Source: G025836975 sp048751585
GTDB lineage: Bacteria > Pseudomonadota > Gammaproteobacteria > Burkholderiales > Burkholderiaceae_B
Assembly: GCF_048751585.1 (NCBI RefSeq)
Contig: NZ_JAZHOB010000013.1
Coordinates: forward strand, 1-64,000
Length of the DNA stretch: 64,000 nt
Direction: 5' to 3'
In this document: in pieces, positions 17,432-25,848 of the stretch
Layout: every line of letters starts with the position of its first letter
How positions within the stretch are numbered: position 1 is the first letter of the stretch
Program-made: the position numbers and the translations under genes
The notes under the pieces: model-generated
What the model was told of the DNA's origin: nothing
The model's database searches: none
Seen by the model: the letters and a program-made list of their open reading frames with translations, nothing else

Positions 17432-18376
17432 TCAGCGGCCGGCCTGCTCCAGCTCGTGGCGCGTGGGCAAGCCTTCGGTGTCGCCCAGCACCTGAACGGC
17501 GCGCGCGCCTATCCAGCTGCCGCGCTCGACCGCCCGCCGCAAAGGCAGGCCGGCCAGCAAGGCGCTGATGACGCCAACCGCGAATCCATCGCCGGCGCCC
17601 ACAGTGTCGATAACTTTTTCAACCGGGAAGCCCGGCACATAAGCCTGCTCGACGCCATTGTCGAAGTAGGCGCCGTCGGCGCCCAGCTTGATGACGACCA
17701 GGCTGGCGCCGTGCTCGCGATAGTGGCGCGCGATTTCCTCCGGCGTATCCAGTCCCGTCAGCAAGCGCCCTTCTTCGAGTCCCGGAAACACCCAGTCGGC
17801 GCCGTAGGCAAGCGCGTTGATTCCCTCGCGCATGGCGTCGGTCGACGGCCATAAGGTGGGCCGCAGATTGGGGTCGAAGGACACGGTCTTGCCTGCCGCG
17901 CGCATCAGGCTCATGGTCTTGCGCGACACCTGGTAGCAGTTGTCGGATATGGCGGCGAATACGCCGGTACTGTGCAGATGCCGAGCGCTGGCAAGCCAGG
18001 GCTCGTCGATGTCGGCCGGCTGCATCTGGCTGGCCGCCGAACCCTTGCGATGGTATTCGACCGGGGGATCGCTGCCGTCCGTGACGCGCCCCTTGAACTG
18101 CATGGCTGTGCGCTGCTGCGGATCGCAGATCACATGCGAACAATCGATGCCCTCGCGCTGCATTTCGGCCAGCAGGTAGCGCCCCGGGGAATCGGCACCC
18201 AGGCGGCTGGCCCAGCCCACCTTCAGGCCCAGGCGCGACAGGCCGATGGCCACATTGGTTTCCGCACCCGCCGTGCGCTTGTAGAAGGCCTGCGCCTCTT
18301 CAAGAGGCCCGGGCCGATCGGCCACAAGCATCATCATGGCTTCGCCGAAGGTCACCACATCCAATGCCGTGCTCAC
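17432..18376 (-). CDS. kguK: 2-ketogluconate kinase (PfkB/ribokinase family)
   Basis: A 314-residue sugar kinase. It starts LDVVTFGEAMMMLVADRPGPLEEAQAFYKRTAGAETNVAIGLSRLGLKVGWASRLGAD, the typical KdgK/KguK N-terminus, and has the PfkB anion-hole motif DTVGAGDGFAVGVISALL. I chose the GTG at 18376 because GGAG lies 8 nt upstream and it overlaps the kguE stop by 4 bp; the frame continues far upstream only as a shadow of kguE. The operon context (kguE, kguD, PtxS-like repressor) favours 2-ketogluconate over 2-keto-3-deoxygluconate as substrate; sequence alone does not decide. Confidence 0.85.
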   Translation of the reverse strand: MSTALDVVTFGEAMMMLVADRPGPLEEAQAFYKRTAGAETNVAIGLSRLGLKVGWASRLGADSPGRYLLAEMQREGIDCSHVICDPQQRTAMQFKGRVTDGSDPPVEYHRKGSAASQMQPADIDEPWLASARHLHSTGVFAAISDNCYQVSRKTMSLMRAAGKTVSFDPNLRPTLWPSTDAMREGINALAYGADWVFPGLEEGRLLTGLDTPEEIARHYREHGASLVVIKLGADGAYFDNGVEQAYVPGFPVEKVIDTVGAGDGFAVGVISALLAGLPLRRAVERGSWIGARAVQVLGDTEGLPTRHELEQAGR

Positions 18377-19146
18377 AATCCATTCTCCAGATTTCGCAAT
18401 TGTTGCACGGCCCCGCGCGTGACGGCCAGGAGATCGTCGCCAATCAGCGGATACTCGATGGCGCAAGGAAGGCCGCGAGGCATGGCGCGGAACACCGCCC
18501 GCCATGGCGCCGCCGAAGCCTCCAAAGGCACGGCGACCCAGCGTGCCGGCGTGCGTTGAACGCCCTTGCAGTGCACATACCGGACACGCGGCGAAAGAGC
18601 CTGCGCCGCCTGCAAGGGGCATTCGCCCAGCCAGTGCCAGTTGCCCATATCGAAGGTCATGCCCAAGGTGAGCCCGGCGGTGTCCAGGCCCTCGAAAAAT
18701 CTCTGCAAGGCTGACAGCGTTCCGGCGCTCTCGGTCTGGTCGTTCTCGATAAGCAGACGCAGGCCCTGCAAGCGCAAGCGTCCCTCCAGGTCCGCCAGGC
18801 CGGCGGCGGAGGCGGCGTTGAATCCGCCTATGGACATTTTCAAAATCGAGGCGCCCAGGGCTTGGGCGCGCGCCACGCCCAGCTCGAGCGCCGTGGCGGA
18901 AAACCGCCCATCGGCGTCCCACAGCATATCGGGGCTGGAATAGAAGCAGGCCAGTCCGGTCTCGCGCACGACGGCCGCCAACTCCGGCAGTTCGCTGTCG
19001 GTGTCGCGCAGCAGTTCGCCACGCACTTCGATGCCATCGGCGCCCGCCGCATGGCACAGCCTGGCGAACCAGGCCTGCCCATGGCGCTTCACTTCGGAGG
19101 CGCCAAAGGATGATAAGGATACGATGATCTGATGCGACGAATTCAT
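18373..19146 (-). CDS. kguE: KguE-like sugar phosphate isomerase/epimerase family protein
   Basis: A 257-residue xylose-isomerase-like TIM-barrel protein (AP_endonuc_2 fold). Metal-site-like segments are ADGIEVRGELL, LRLLIENDQTES, GMTFDMGNWHWLGECPL, YVHCKGVQ and CAIEYPL. In Pseudomonas the equivalent gene precedes the 2-ketogluconate kinase in the kgu operon, and its exact reaction is not well defined. It is translationally coupled to kguK by a 4-bp overlap. A role in 2-ketogluconate metabolism is inferred from context. Confidence 0.8.
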   Translation of the reverse strand: MNSSHQIIVSLSSFGASEVKRHGQAWFARLCHAAGADGIEVRGELLRDTDSELPELAAVVRETGLACFYSSPDMLWDADGRFSATALELGVARAQALGASILKMSIGGFNAASAAGLADLEGRLRLQGLRLLIENDQTESAGTLSALQRFFEGLDTAGLTLGMTFDMGNWHWLGECPLQAAQALSPRVRYVHCKGVQRTPARWVAVPLEASAAPWRAVFRAMPRGLPCAIEYPLIGDDLLAVTRGAVQQLRNLENGL

Positions 19147-19248
19147 GGTTCCGCTTCGGCCGCCCGTGCGCGGCCCAGTCCCTGGACAGGGAAAAAGACA
19201 AAGGCAAGCCTAAGGCCTGTCGACGCTAAAGGAAAAACCGCAGTGGCC

Positions 19249-20043
19249 CTAGTGGTTCAGTATCTGGCCCAGGAAGTTGCGGGTCTTCTCTTCCTGCGGA
19301 TTGCTGAAGAACAGCTCCGGCGTAGCCTGCTCGACGATTTTCCCGTCAGCCATGAAGATCACGCGATTGGCCACGCTGCGGGCAAAACCCATTTCATGGG
19401 TCACGCACAGCATGGTCATGCCGTCCTCGGCCAGCCCTATCATGGTGTCCAGCACTTCCTTGACCATTTCCGGATCCAGCGCCGAGGTGGGCTCATCGAA
19501 CAGCATGACCTTGGGCGTCATGCACAGCGCACGCGCGATGGCCACCCGCTGCTGCTGCCCGCCCGACAACTGGCTGGGATACTTCAAGGCCTGGTCGCCG
19601 ATGCGTACGCGCGTCAGGTACTTCATGGCCAGCGCCTCGGCCTCGGCCTTGCTCGTGCCGCGCGAACGCATGGGCGCCAGCATGCAGTTCTGCAGCACCG
19701 TCATGTGCGGAAACAGGTTGAACTGCTGGAACACCATGCCCACTTCCTGGCGCACGGCGTCGATGTTGCCGGCCTTGGCCGTCAGGTCGATGCCATCCAC
19801 CACGATGCGGCCCTTCTGGGCTTTTTCCAGCCCGTTGATGCAGCGGATGAGCGTCGACTTGCCCGAGCCCGAAGGGCCGCAGATGACGATGCGTTCGCCG
19901 GCGGCAACGGTCAGGTCGATGTCGGTCAGGACGTGGAAGGCGTCGTACCACTTGTTGAGCGCCTCGATCTCGATAATCGTCCCGCCCAAGGCGGGACGAT
20001 CCGGATCGACAGCAGGCGCGGTCTGTCTGTCTGTCATGATCAA
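19249..20043 (-). CDS. Polar amino acid-type (PAAT) ABC transporter ATP-binding protein
   Basis: A 264-residue GlnQ/HisP-like ATPase. Walker A is GPSGSGKST, the Q-loop is VGMVFQQFNLFPHMTVLQN, the signature is LSGGQQQRVAIARAL, Walker B is VMLFDEPTSALDPE, and the His switch is CVTHEMGFAR. By family it would energise uptake of a polar amino acid, but it lies in one minus-strand run with two permeases, a receptor and kguEKD. This suggests a sugar-acid substrate such as 2-ketogluconate. Confidence 0.9.
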   Translation of the reverse strand: MIMTDRQTAPAVDPDRPALGGTIIEIEALNKWYDAFHVLTDIDLTVAAGERIVICGPSGSGKSTLIRCINGLEKAQKGRIVVDGIDLTAKAGNIDAVRQEVGMVFQQFNLFPHMTVLQNCMLAPMRSRGTSKAEAEALAMKYLTRVRIGDQALKYPSQLSGGQQQRVAIARALCMTPKVMLFDEPTSALDPEMVKEVLDTMIGLAEDGMTMLCVTHEMGFARSVANRVIFMADGKIVEQATPELFFSNPQEEKTRNFLGQILNH

Positions 20044-20054
20044 TCGCTATGCAA

Positions 20055-20861
20055 TCAGGATTTCTTCAGCTCGGGCAAAGGAGTGCCCAGCCATTTCTGG
20101 AACAGCTTGCTGAATTCGCCGTTCTGGATGTTCTTGTCGACCAGTTCGTTGACTGTCTTGAGCGTATTGGCTTCGCCCGGACGCATGGCCACAGCCATTT
20201 CCTGCTGCAACAGAACGAATTTATTTTCAAAACGGTCCGGCGAACGCTTGGCGATCTGCGCGGCGACCGTGGTCGAGCAGCCTATGGCATCCACCTGGCC
20301 CGACAGCAAGGCCTGCATGGCCGATGCGTCGTCATCGAAGCGGCGGATATTCGCGTCCTTGGGCGCGACCTTGGTCACGGCGATATCCTGGGTGCTGGCG
20401 CGCGCCACGCCAATCCGCTTGCCGGCCAGGTCTTCAGCCTTGGCTATCTTGGTGTCCTTGCCGCCGAACACCACGATCTGGGCCGCCGAATAAGGATGGG
20501 AGAACTGCACTTGCTTGGCGCGCTCGGGCGTGATCGCCAGGGAAGCAACCAGCATGTCGACCTTGTTGGTCAGCAAGTAGGGGATGCGGTTGGGGCCGGT
20601 CACGGGGACGATGTTCACCTTCACACCCAGGTCCTTGGCCAGTTGCCTGGCCACGTCGGCGTCGTAGCCGTCGGGCTTGTTTTCGGTGTTAAGGATGCCG
20701 TAGGGCGGGAAATCGACGAGCATGCCGATGGTGAGCTCGCCCTTTTCCTTGACCTGATCGATGGTTTCCGCGGCGGCGGATGTTGCGCCAAGCGCCAGTG
20801 CGGCGCAACCGGCCAGCACAGTTGCGCCGACGAGCTTGCGCATCTTCTTCATAACGAACAT
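20055..20861 (-). CDS. PAAT-type periplasmic substrate-binding protein
   Basis: A 268-residue family 3 extracellular solute-binding protein with a signal peptide (MKKMRKLVGATVLAGCAALALGATSAAAE). Its mature segments are KGELTIGMLVDFPPYGILNTENKPDGYDADVARQLAKDLG and AGKRIGVARASTQDIAVTKVAP. GGAGAC lies upstream of ATG 20861; a start 9 bases later is also possible. The fold is typical for amino acids and related zwitterions or acids. Context beside kguEKD suggests it may bind 2-ketogluconate or an amino-sugar acid; unproven. Confidence 0.88.
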   Translation of the reverse strand: MFVMKKMRKLVGATVLAGCAALALGATSAAAETIDQVKEKGELTIGMLVDFPPYGILNTENKPDGYDADVARQLAKDLGVKVNIVPVTGPNRIPYLLTNKVDMLVASLAITPERAKQVQFSHPYSAAQIVVFGGKDTKIAKAEDLAGKRIGVARASTQDIAVTKVAPKDANIRRFDDDASAMQALLSGQVDAIGCSTTVAAQIAKRSPDRFENKFVLLQQEMAVAMRPGEANTLKTVNELVDKNIQNGEFSKLFQKWLGTPLPELKKS

Positions 20862-20927
20862 ATCATGTCTCCAAAGTCGGATAAAAACAGTGATAAAAAA
20901 AGGGAATGAAGGATTCCCGAACCCTAA

Positions 20928-21581
20928 TCAACGCGACAATGACAAGGCCAGGCGCCGTTCCATATAGCCGGCCAGCAGCGACAACGGCCAGCACAGCAGG
21001 AAATAGATGACGGCAACGACCGAGAAAACCACCATGGGCTGGAAGGTGGCGTTGTTGATGATCTGTCCGGCGCGGGTCAATTCGGTAAAGCCGATAATCG
21101 CCGCCAGCGACGTGCCCTTGACGATCTGCACCAGGTAGCCCACCGTGGGCGGAACCGCGATCTTCAGCGCCTGGGGCAGCACCACGTCGCGCATCTTGTG
21201 CCGGTACGACAGACCCAGCGCCTCGGCCGCTTCCCACTGTCCGCGCGGAATGGCCTCGATGCACCCGCGCCAGATCTCGCCCAGGAACGCCCCGCTGTTC
21301 AGCGTCAGCGCCACCGCCGCCGCCGCCCACGGATTGACATCCAGGCCGATGACGGGCGCACCGAAAAACACCAGGAACAATTGAAGCAGCAGCGGCGTGC
21401 CGCGGAACAACTGGATAAAACCAACGGATAAGTTGCGCGCCAGCCGGCTCTCGGACGTGCGCGAAAGCGCCACGATCAGCCCCACCACTCCGCCGCCGGC
21501 AAAGGCGATCAGCGAGAGCAGCACCGTCCACTGCGCCGCCTCCAGGATGAACCAAAAATCGGTATAGCCAAACGTACGCAT
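20928..21581 (-). CDS. PAAT-type ABC transporter permease (second of two)
   Basis: A 217-residue inner-membrane permease of the HisM/GlnP family. The coupling motif is GFIQLFRGTPLLLQLFLVFFGAPVIG, and the EAA-type region includes SGAFLGEIWRGCIEAIPRGQWEAAEALGLSYRHKMRDVVLPQALKIAVPP. I chose ATG 21581 because it overlaps the stop of the preceding permease as TAATG; an upstream TTG in the same frame would lie within that gene. Confidence 0.9.
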   Translation of the reverse strand: MRTFGYTDFWFILEAAQWTVLLSLIAFAGGGVVGLIVALSRTSESRLARNLSVGFIQLFRGTPLLLQLFLVFFGAPVIGLDVNPWAAAAVALTLNSGAFLGEIWRGCIEAIPRGQWEAAEALGLSYRHKMRDVVLPQALKIAVPPTVGYLVQIVKGTSLAAIIGFTELTRAGQIINNATFQPMVVFSVVAVIYFLLCWPLSLLAGYMERRLALSLSR

Positions 21582-22252
21582 TATCGACGGTCCGGGTAGT
21601 TGAGGCTCCACTGGAACACCAGCCGGAACACATAGGAAAAAGCCAGCGTCAGCAACAGGTAGATCACCGTGATCACAATGTAGATCTCGAAGCTGCGAAA
21701 GGTCTCGGACTGCAGGTTCGCCGCCACCGAGGTCAGGTCATCGGCCGAAATCACCGAGACCACGCTGGAAGCCAGCATCAGCAGGATGAACTGGCTGGTC
21801 AGCGCCGGGTAGATGGCCTTCAGGGCGGGCTTGAGGATCACAAAGCGGAAGATGTCCAGGCGCGACAGGTTCAGCGCCAGCCCGGCCTCAATCTGCCCCT
21901 TCGGAATGGATTCGATGCCGGCGCGCACGATCTCGGTGGCGTAGGCGCCCAGATTGAACACCATGGCCACCAGCGCGGCCGTGTACGGCGACCAGCGCAC
22001 CCCGACCGCCGGCAGGGCGAAGAAAAAGAAGAACAGCTGCACCAGAAAGGGCGTGTTGCGGATGACTTCGATGTAGGCGTTGATCAGCCAGCGCAACGGG
22101 GCCGGGCCCGCCGTCTTGCCCCAGGCGCAGACTATGGCCACCAGCAGCCCGAACAGCATGGCCAGGAAGGACAGCTGTATCGTCATCCACGTGCCATGCA
22201 GCAGCAGGGGCCAGGCCTCGAAGACCGGACCGAATTGAAAGGAATAATTCAC
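21581..22252 (-). CDS. PAAT-type ABC transporter permease (first of two)
   Basis: A 223-residue HisQ-like inner-membrane permease with INAYIEVIRNTPFLVQLFFFFFALPAVG and NLGAYATEIVRAGIESIPKGQIEAGLALNLSRLDIFRFVILKPALKAIYP. The start is a GTG with only a weak ribosome site. It is the first gene after the PtxS-like operator at 22332-22345 and heads the run permease, permease, receptor, ATPase, kguE, kguK, kguD. Confidence 0.9.
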   Translation of the reverse strand: MNYSFQFGPVFEAWPLLLHGTWMTIQLSFLAMLFGLLVAIVCAWGKTAGPAPLRWLINAYIEVIRNTPFLVQLFFFFFALPAVGVRWSPYTAALVAMVFNLGAYATEIVRAGIESIPKGQIEAGLALNLSRLDIFRFVILKPALKAIYPALTSQFILLMLASSVVSVISADDLTSVAANLQSETFRSFEIYIVITVIYLLLTLAFSYVFRLVFQWSLNYPDRR

Positions 22253-22331
22253 GTTGTGCTTGAACCTTAGGCATTACCGGCGATAAAAGCATACCGCTGG
22301 ATCTGAAAAACACCTACTTGAACCGGAGTTA

Positions 22332-22345
22332 TGAAACCGGTTTCA
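22332..22345. promoter_or_regulatory. PtxS-type operator
   Basis: TGAAACCGGTTTCA is a perfect 14-bp palindrome with a central CG, 79 nt before the first transporter gene. It is identical to the PtxS operator described for the 2-ketogluconate genes of Pseudomonas putida. It lies between the PtxS-like repressor gene and the transporter genes, so repression of the kgu operon is the likely role. The rest of 22253-22448 shows no gene. Confidence 0.85.
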
Positions 22346-22448
22346 AAGTTTAACCAATGAAGGCTGAAATTATATCAGGACTTACCCGAGGGAAATTTCA
22401 AGGCGGGAATTCCAGCGGGCCGCAAGCCCGCAAAGAACAGGTGGGCGT

Positions 22449-23468
22449 CTAGGGCTGTGTGGAGCCCCGGGCCATCAGCGTACCGGGCAACAGTATCTTG
22501 CGCGCCGCGACCATTGATCCGGCAAGCCGCTGCATGAGGCATTGCGCGGCCAGCCGTCCCAGTTCCCCGGTGGGCTGCGACACGGCGGTGATGCCCGGGC
22601 CGACATACGGCGCCCAGGGCGTATCGTCTATGCCGACCAGGCCCACATCCTTGCCCAGCCGCCATCCCAGTCTGGCGACGGCCTCGACCACGCGCAAGGT
22701 CACCACCGCGTTGCTGGAGATGACGGCCGGCCGGGCTTGCGTCCGCTTGCGCAGCGCACGCAATGCCTGGTCCAGCAACTCGGGATTCTCCGCCCTGCTT
22801 TCCATTGCGCCACCGGACACCGGGAGCCCCTGTTCGGCGACAAAGGCCTTGAACGCCTGCGCGCGTTCGATACGCGAGCTGACCGTGCCCAGGGGCTCGG
22901 TGACCAGCAGCAGATCGCGATAGCCCGCATCCAGCAAGTGCTGGCCGCTAAGGTCTATGGCCTGCCGATTATCCAAAGAGACAAAATCCACGTCCAGGCC
23001 GTCATGCAGGCGGTCGACCAGCACGACGGGCTTGCCTTGCCGAGCCGTTTCCAGCACGGCGCCGGCATCGCGGCCCATGGTGTTCAGGATGAAGCCTTCA
23101 ACCTTGTACGAGGTAAGCGCGCGTATGCCTGCGCTTTCCCTTTCGCTTTCATTGCCCAGATTGAACAGCATGACCAGATAGCCCGCTTCGCGGCAGGCTT
23201 GCTCGGCTCCGCGCAATACGGCAACCGAGTAAGGGTTGGTGATGTCGGCCACAACCAGGCCTATCAGGCGCGAACGGCCGCGCTTCAAGGCTTGCGCCAT
23301 GGGGCTGGGCACATAGCCCAATTCCTTCACGGCCGCCTCGACCTTGCCGGCGATTTCAGGCGAAAGCAGGGTATCGCGATGATTGAGAAAACGCGAGACG
23401 GTGGCTTTGGACACGCCGGCCTGGCGCGCCACATCGGCGATCGTGCTGCGGCCCTGGGGTTTGCTCAT
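22449..23468 (-). CDS. ptxS: LacI family repressor, PtxS-like
   Basis: A 339-residue regulator with the LacI helix-turn-helix TIADVARQAGVSKATVSRFLNHRDTLLSPEIAGKVEAAVKELGYVPSPMAQALKRGRS (hinge helix included) and a periplasmic-binding-like effector domain (IGLVVADITNPYSVAVLRGAEQACREAGY ... DVGLVGIDDTPWAPYVGPGITAVSQP). Its length and neighbourhood match PtxS, whose effector is 2-ketogluconate. The PtxS consensus operator lies just downstream of its stop codon, ahead of the transporter operon on the same strand. The assignment rests on operator identity plus context. Confidence 0.85.
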   Translation of the reverse strand: MSKPQGRSTIADVARQAGVSKATVSRFLNHRDTLLSPEIAGKVEAAVKELGYVPSPMAQALKRGRSRLIGLVVADITNPYSVAVLRGAEQACREAGYLVMLFNLGNESERESAGIRALTSYKVEGFILNTMGRDAGAVLETARQGKPVVLVDRLHDGLDVDFVSLDNRQAIDLSGQHLLDAGYRDLLLVTEPLGTVSSRIERAQAFKAFVAEQGLPVSGGAMESRAENPELLDQALRALRKRTQARPAVISSNAVVTLRVVEAVARLGWRLGKDVGLVGIDDTPWAPYVGPGITAVSQPTGELGRLAAQCLMQRLAGSMVAARKILLPGTLMARGSTQP

Positions 23469-23532
23469 GGTTTCCTGTCGTAAAAACGGCGGCTTTCCCG
23501 CCGTGGCGGGCCAGCTATTGTAGCCAAGCCGT

Positions 23533-24699
23533 TCAGTCCGGGTCGCGCGCGTCGTCCAGACTGACCCAGGCGCTGCCGCGGCGATGGCTCTGGAGCACGG
23601 AAGCGATGAAGCGGTGGCCCGCTACGCCGTCCTCGATGCCGGGCAGGACGGGCAGATCGGACAGATCGGTTCGTCCGGCGTCCAGCGCAAGAATGCGATC
23701 GGCCGCGTCGCGATACAACTGCGCAAAGGCTTCGATATAACCCTCCGGATGTCCGGGAGGAATACGCGTCGCCCCCACTGCCGCAACGCTGGCCGCGCGG
23801 CCGCGAGTGATCCGCTGCGCGGCTCCGCCCTGAGGGGTCAGCCACAAGACATTGGGCTCTTCCTGTTCGAAACGCAATTGGGCCCGGCTGCCGTACAGCC
23901 GCAAGGACAATGCATTCTCGCAGCCCGTCGCCACCTGGCTGGCCCACAATGTTCCGCGCGCGCCGTTGGCGTAGCGCATCATGACCTGCACATGATCGTC
24001 CAGCCGGCGTCCCGGCGCAAAGGTATGCAGCTCGGCGGCGATTTCATGCGGCTCGCAGCCGCTGACGTAGCTGGCAAGCTGGTAGGCATGTATGCCGACA
24101 TCACCCAGCGTGCCCGCGGGGCCGGCGATGGCCGGATCGCCTCTCCAGCCTCCGTCCGCCACGGCAGACGCCTCGGACCACCAGTCCTGCGCATACTCGA
24201 CCTGCAGCAGACGCAGCTCGCCGATGGCGCCCTGCGCCACCAGCGAGCGCGCGTGGCGCACCATGGGATAGCCGGTATAGGTGTGGGTCAGCATGAAAAG
24301 CGCGCCGCTGCCGCGGGCCAGATCGCGCAGCTCCAGCGCCTCGGCCAGCGACACCGTCAGCGGCTTGTCGCAAATGATATGTATGCCTTCCGCAAGGAAT
24401 GCCCGCGCAATGGACGCATGCAGATGGTTGGGCGTCACGATGGATACGGCGTCGATCCCGCCCCGCCCTTCGCGCCGCAAGCGGCCTTCCGCGCGCGCCA
24501 TGTCACGCCAGTCGGCATAGCAGCGTTCCGGTTCAATGCCGACATCGGCCGCGCTGGCCGCCGCCCGCTCCGGATCGCTGGACAAGGCGCCCGCCACCAG
24601 TTCATAGCGGTCGTCCAGCCGGGCGGCCATGCGGTGTACCGCGCCGATAAACGCGCCGCGGCCGCCGCCCACCATGCCCAATTTCAATCGCTTACGCAT
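23533..24699 (-). CDS. Gfo/Idh/MocA family oxidoreductase
   Basis: A roughly 388-residue NAD(P)-dependent sugar oxidoreductase. The N-terminal Rossmann motif is LGMVGGGRGAFIGAVHRMAA, followed by SIVTPNHLHASIARAFLAEGIHIICDKPLTVSLAEA with the catalytic-site lysine of CDKP and the GDVGIHAYQLASYVSG motif containing the conserved histidine. It is the last gene of the ribose-type ABC cluster, 9 nt after the isomerase stop (a GTG directly after that stop is an alternative start). It probably oxidises the imported sugar or polyol; the substrate is unknown. Confidence 0.9.
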   Translation of the reverse strand: MRKRLKLGMVGGGRGAFIGAVHRMAARLDDRYELVAGALSSDPERAAASAADVGIEPERCYADWRDMARAEGRLRREGRGGIDAVSIVTPNHLHASIARAFLAEGIHIICDKPLTVSLAEALELRDLARGSGALFMLTHTYTGYPMVRHARSLVAQGAIGELRLLQVEYAQDWWSEASAVADGGWRGDPAIAGPAGTLGDVGIHAYQLASYVSGCEPHEIAAELHTFAPGRRLDDHVQVMMRYANGARGTLWASQVATGCENALSLRLYGSRAQLRFEQEEPNVLWLTPQGGAAQRITRGRAASVAAVGATRIPPGHPEGYIEAFAQLYRDAADRILALDAGRTDLSDLPVLPGIEDGVAGHRFIASVLQSHRRGSAWVSLDDARDPD

Positions 24700-24708
24700 G
24701 TCTTGCAC

Positions 24709-25767
24709 TCATTCAGCCATACCCAATAACCGCCGATGCTGGTCCCGGGACGCGCCGCTGCTCGCAAAATCATCGAAGGCGCGATCCGCCACGCGAATAA
24801 TGTGGTCGGCGATAAACGGCGCGCCCTCGGCGGCGCCCTGCTCGGGATGCTTCAGGCAGCATTCCCATTCCAGCACGGCCCAGCCGGAATAATCGTACTG
24901 TGCCATCTTGGTAAAAATGGCCTTGAAATCCACCTGGCCGTCGCCCAGCGAGCGAAAGCGGCCGGCCCGATCGGTCCAGCCGGCATAGCCGCCGTACACG
25001 CCCTGCCTGCCATCGGGGCGGAACTCGGCGTCCTTTACGTGGAAGGACGTAATGCGTTCGTGATAGATGTCAATGAACGCCAGGTAATCCAGCTGTTGCA
25101 GCACGAAATGGCTGGGGTCGTAAAGGATATTGGCGCGCGGGTGACCGCCGACCGCGTCCAGGAAACGCTCGAAGGTCAGGCCGTCGTGCAGGTCTTCGCC
25201 GGGGTGCAGCTCGTAGCCGACATCGACGCCGGCCTCGTCGAAGGCATCCAGTATCGGGCGCCAGCGCCGCGCCAGTTCGGCGAACGCCTCTTCGACCAGG
25301 CCTGCCGGACGCTGCGGCCAGGGGTACAGGTAGGGCCAGGCCAGCGCCCCGGAAAATGTCGCATGCGCCGTCAGCTCCAGGCGCCGCGACGCCTGGGCCG
25401 CCAGCAGCAATTGATCATGCGCCCATTGCCTTCGGGCGGCGGGATCCCCGCGCACGCCGGGTGCCGCAAACCCGTCGAACAGGGTGTCGTAGGCGGGATG
25501 CACCGCCAGCAATTGCCCTTGCAAGTGCGTGGAAAGCTCGGTGACTTCCAGGCCGTGGCCTGCCAGCATGCCGCGTACGTCGTCGCAATAACCCTGGCTT
25601 TCGGCCGCAAGGCGCAAATCGAACAGGCCCGTATCATTGGTGGGGATCTGCACGCCTTTGTAGCCCAGGCTTGCGGCCCAGCCGGCCAACCCGTCAAGGC
25701 TATCGAACGGCGGCTCCTTGCCGGCGAATTGCGCCAGGAAAATACCCGGCCCTTTTATGGTCTTCAT
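24709..25767 (-). CDS. Sugar phosphate isomerase/epimerase family protein
   Basis: A 352-residue xylose-isomerase-like TIM-barrel protein. Metal-ligand segments are VDVGYELHPGEDLHDG (Glu/His), ILYDPSHFVLQQLDY (Asp/His), ITSFHVKDAEFRPDGRQGVYGGYAGWTDRAGRFRSLGDGQVDF and WAVLEWECCLKHPEQG (Glu). The ATG at 25767 begins MKTIKGPGIFLAQFAG, the usual family start; the longer frame from 25812 is an artefact. It sits between the sugar receptor gene and the Gfo/Idh/MocA oxidoreductase, a common pairing in sugar and polyol catabolism. Confidence 0.88.
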   Translation of the reverse strand: MKTIKGPGIFLAQFAGKEPPFDSLDGLAGWAASLGYKGVQIPTNDTGLFDLRLAAESQGYCDDVRGMLAGHGLEVTELSTHLQGQLLAVHPAYDTLFDGFAAPGVRGDPAARRQWAHDQLLLAAQASRRLELTAHATFSGALAWPYLYPWPQRPAGLVEEAFAELARRWRPILDAFDEAGVDVGYELHPGEDLHDGLTFERFLDAVGGHPRANILYDPSHFVLQQLDYLAFIDIYHERITSFHVKDAEFRPDGRQGVYGGYAGWTDRAGRFRSLGDGQVDFKAIFTKMAQYDYSGWAVLEWECCLKHPEQGAAEGAPFIADHIIRVADRAFDDFASSGASRDQHRRLLGMAE

Positions 25768-25848
25768 GATGATGCTCGCTTTACGGCCATGCCGTCGCGT
25801 CCCGGCCGGCATCGCAAGGCGGTGCCGGCTTTCGGGCCTATCGACGGC

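Noticed and set aside
17432..19207. Reading the sugar kinase as a 591-residue fusion protein
   Set aside because: The first ~277 codons are a shifted-frame shadow of kguE, and a GTG with a good ribosome site at 18376 starts the family N-terminus.
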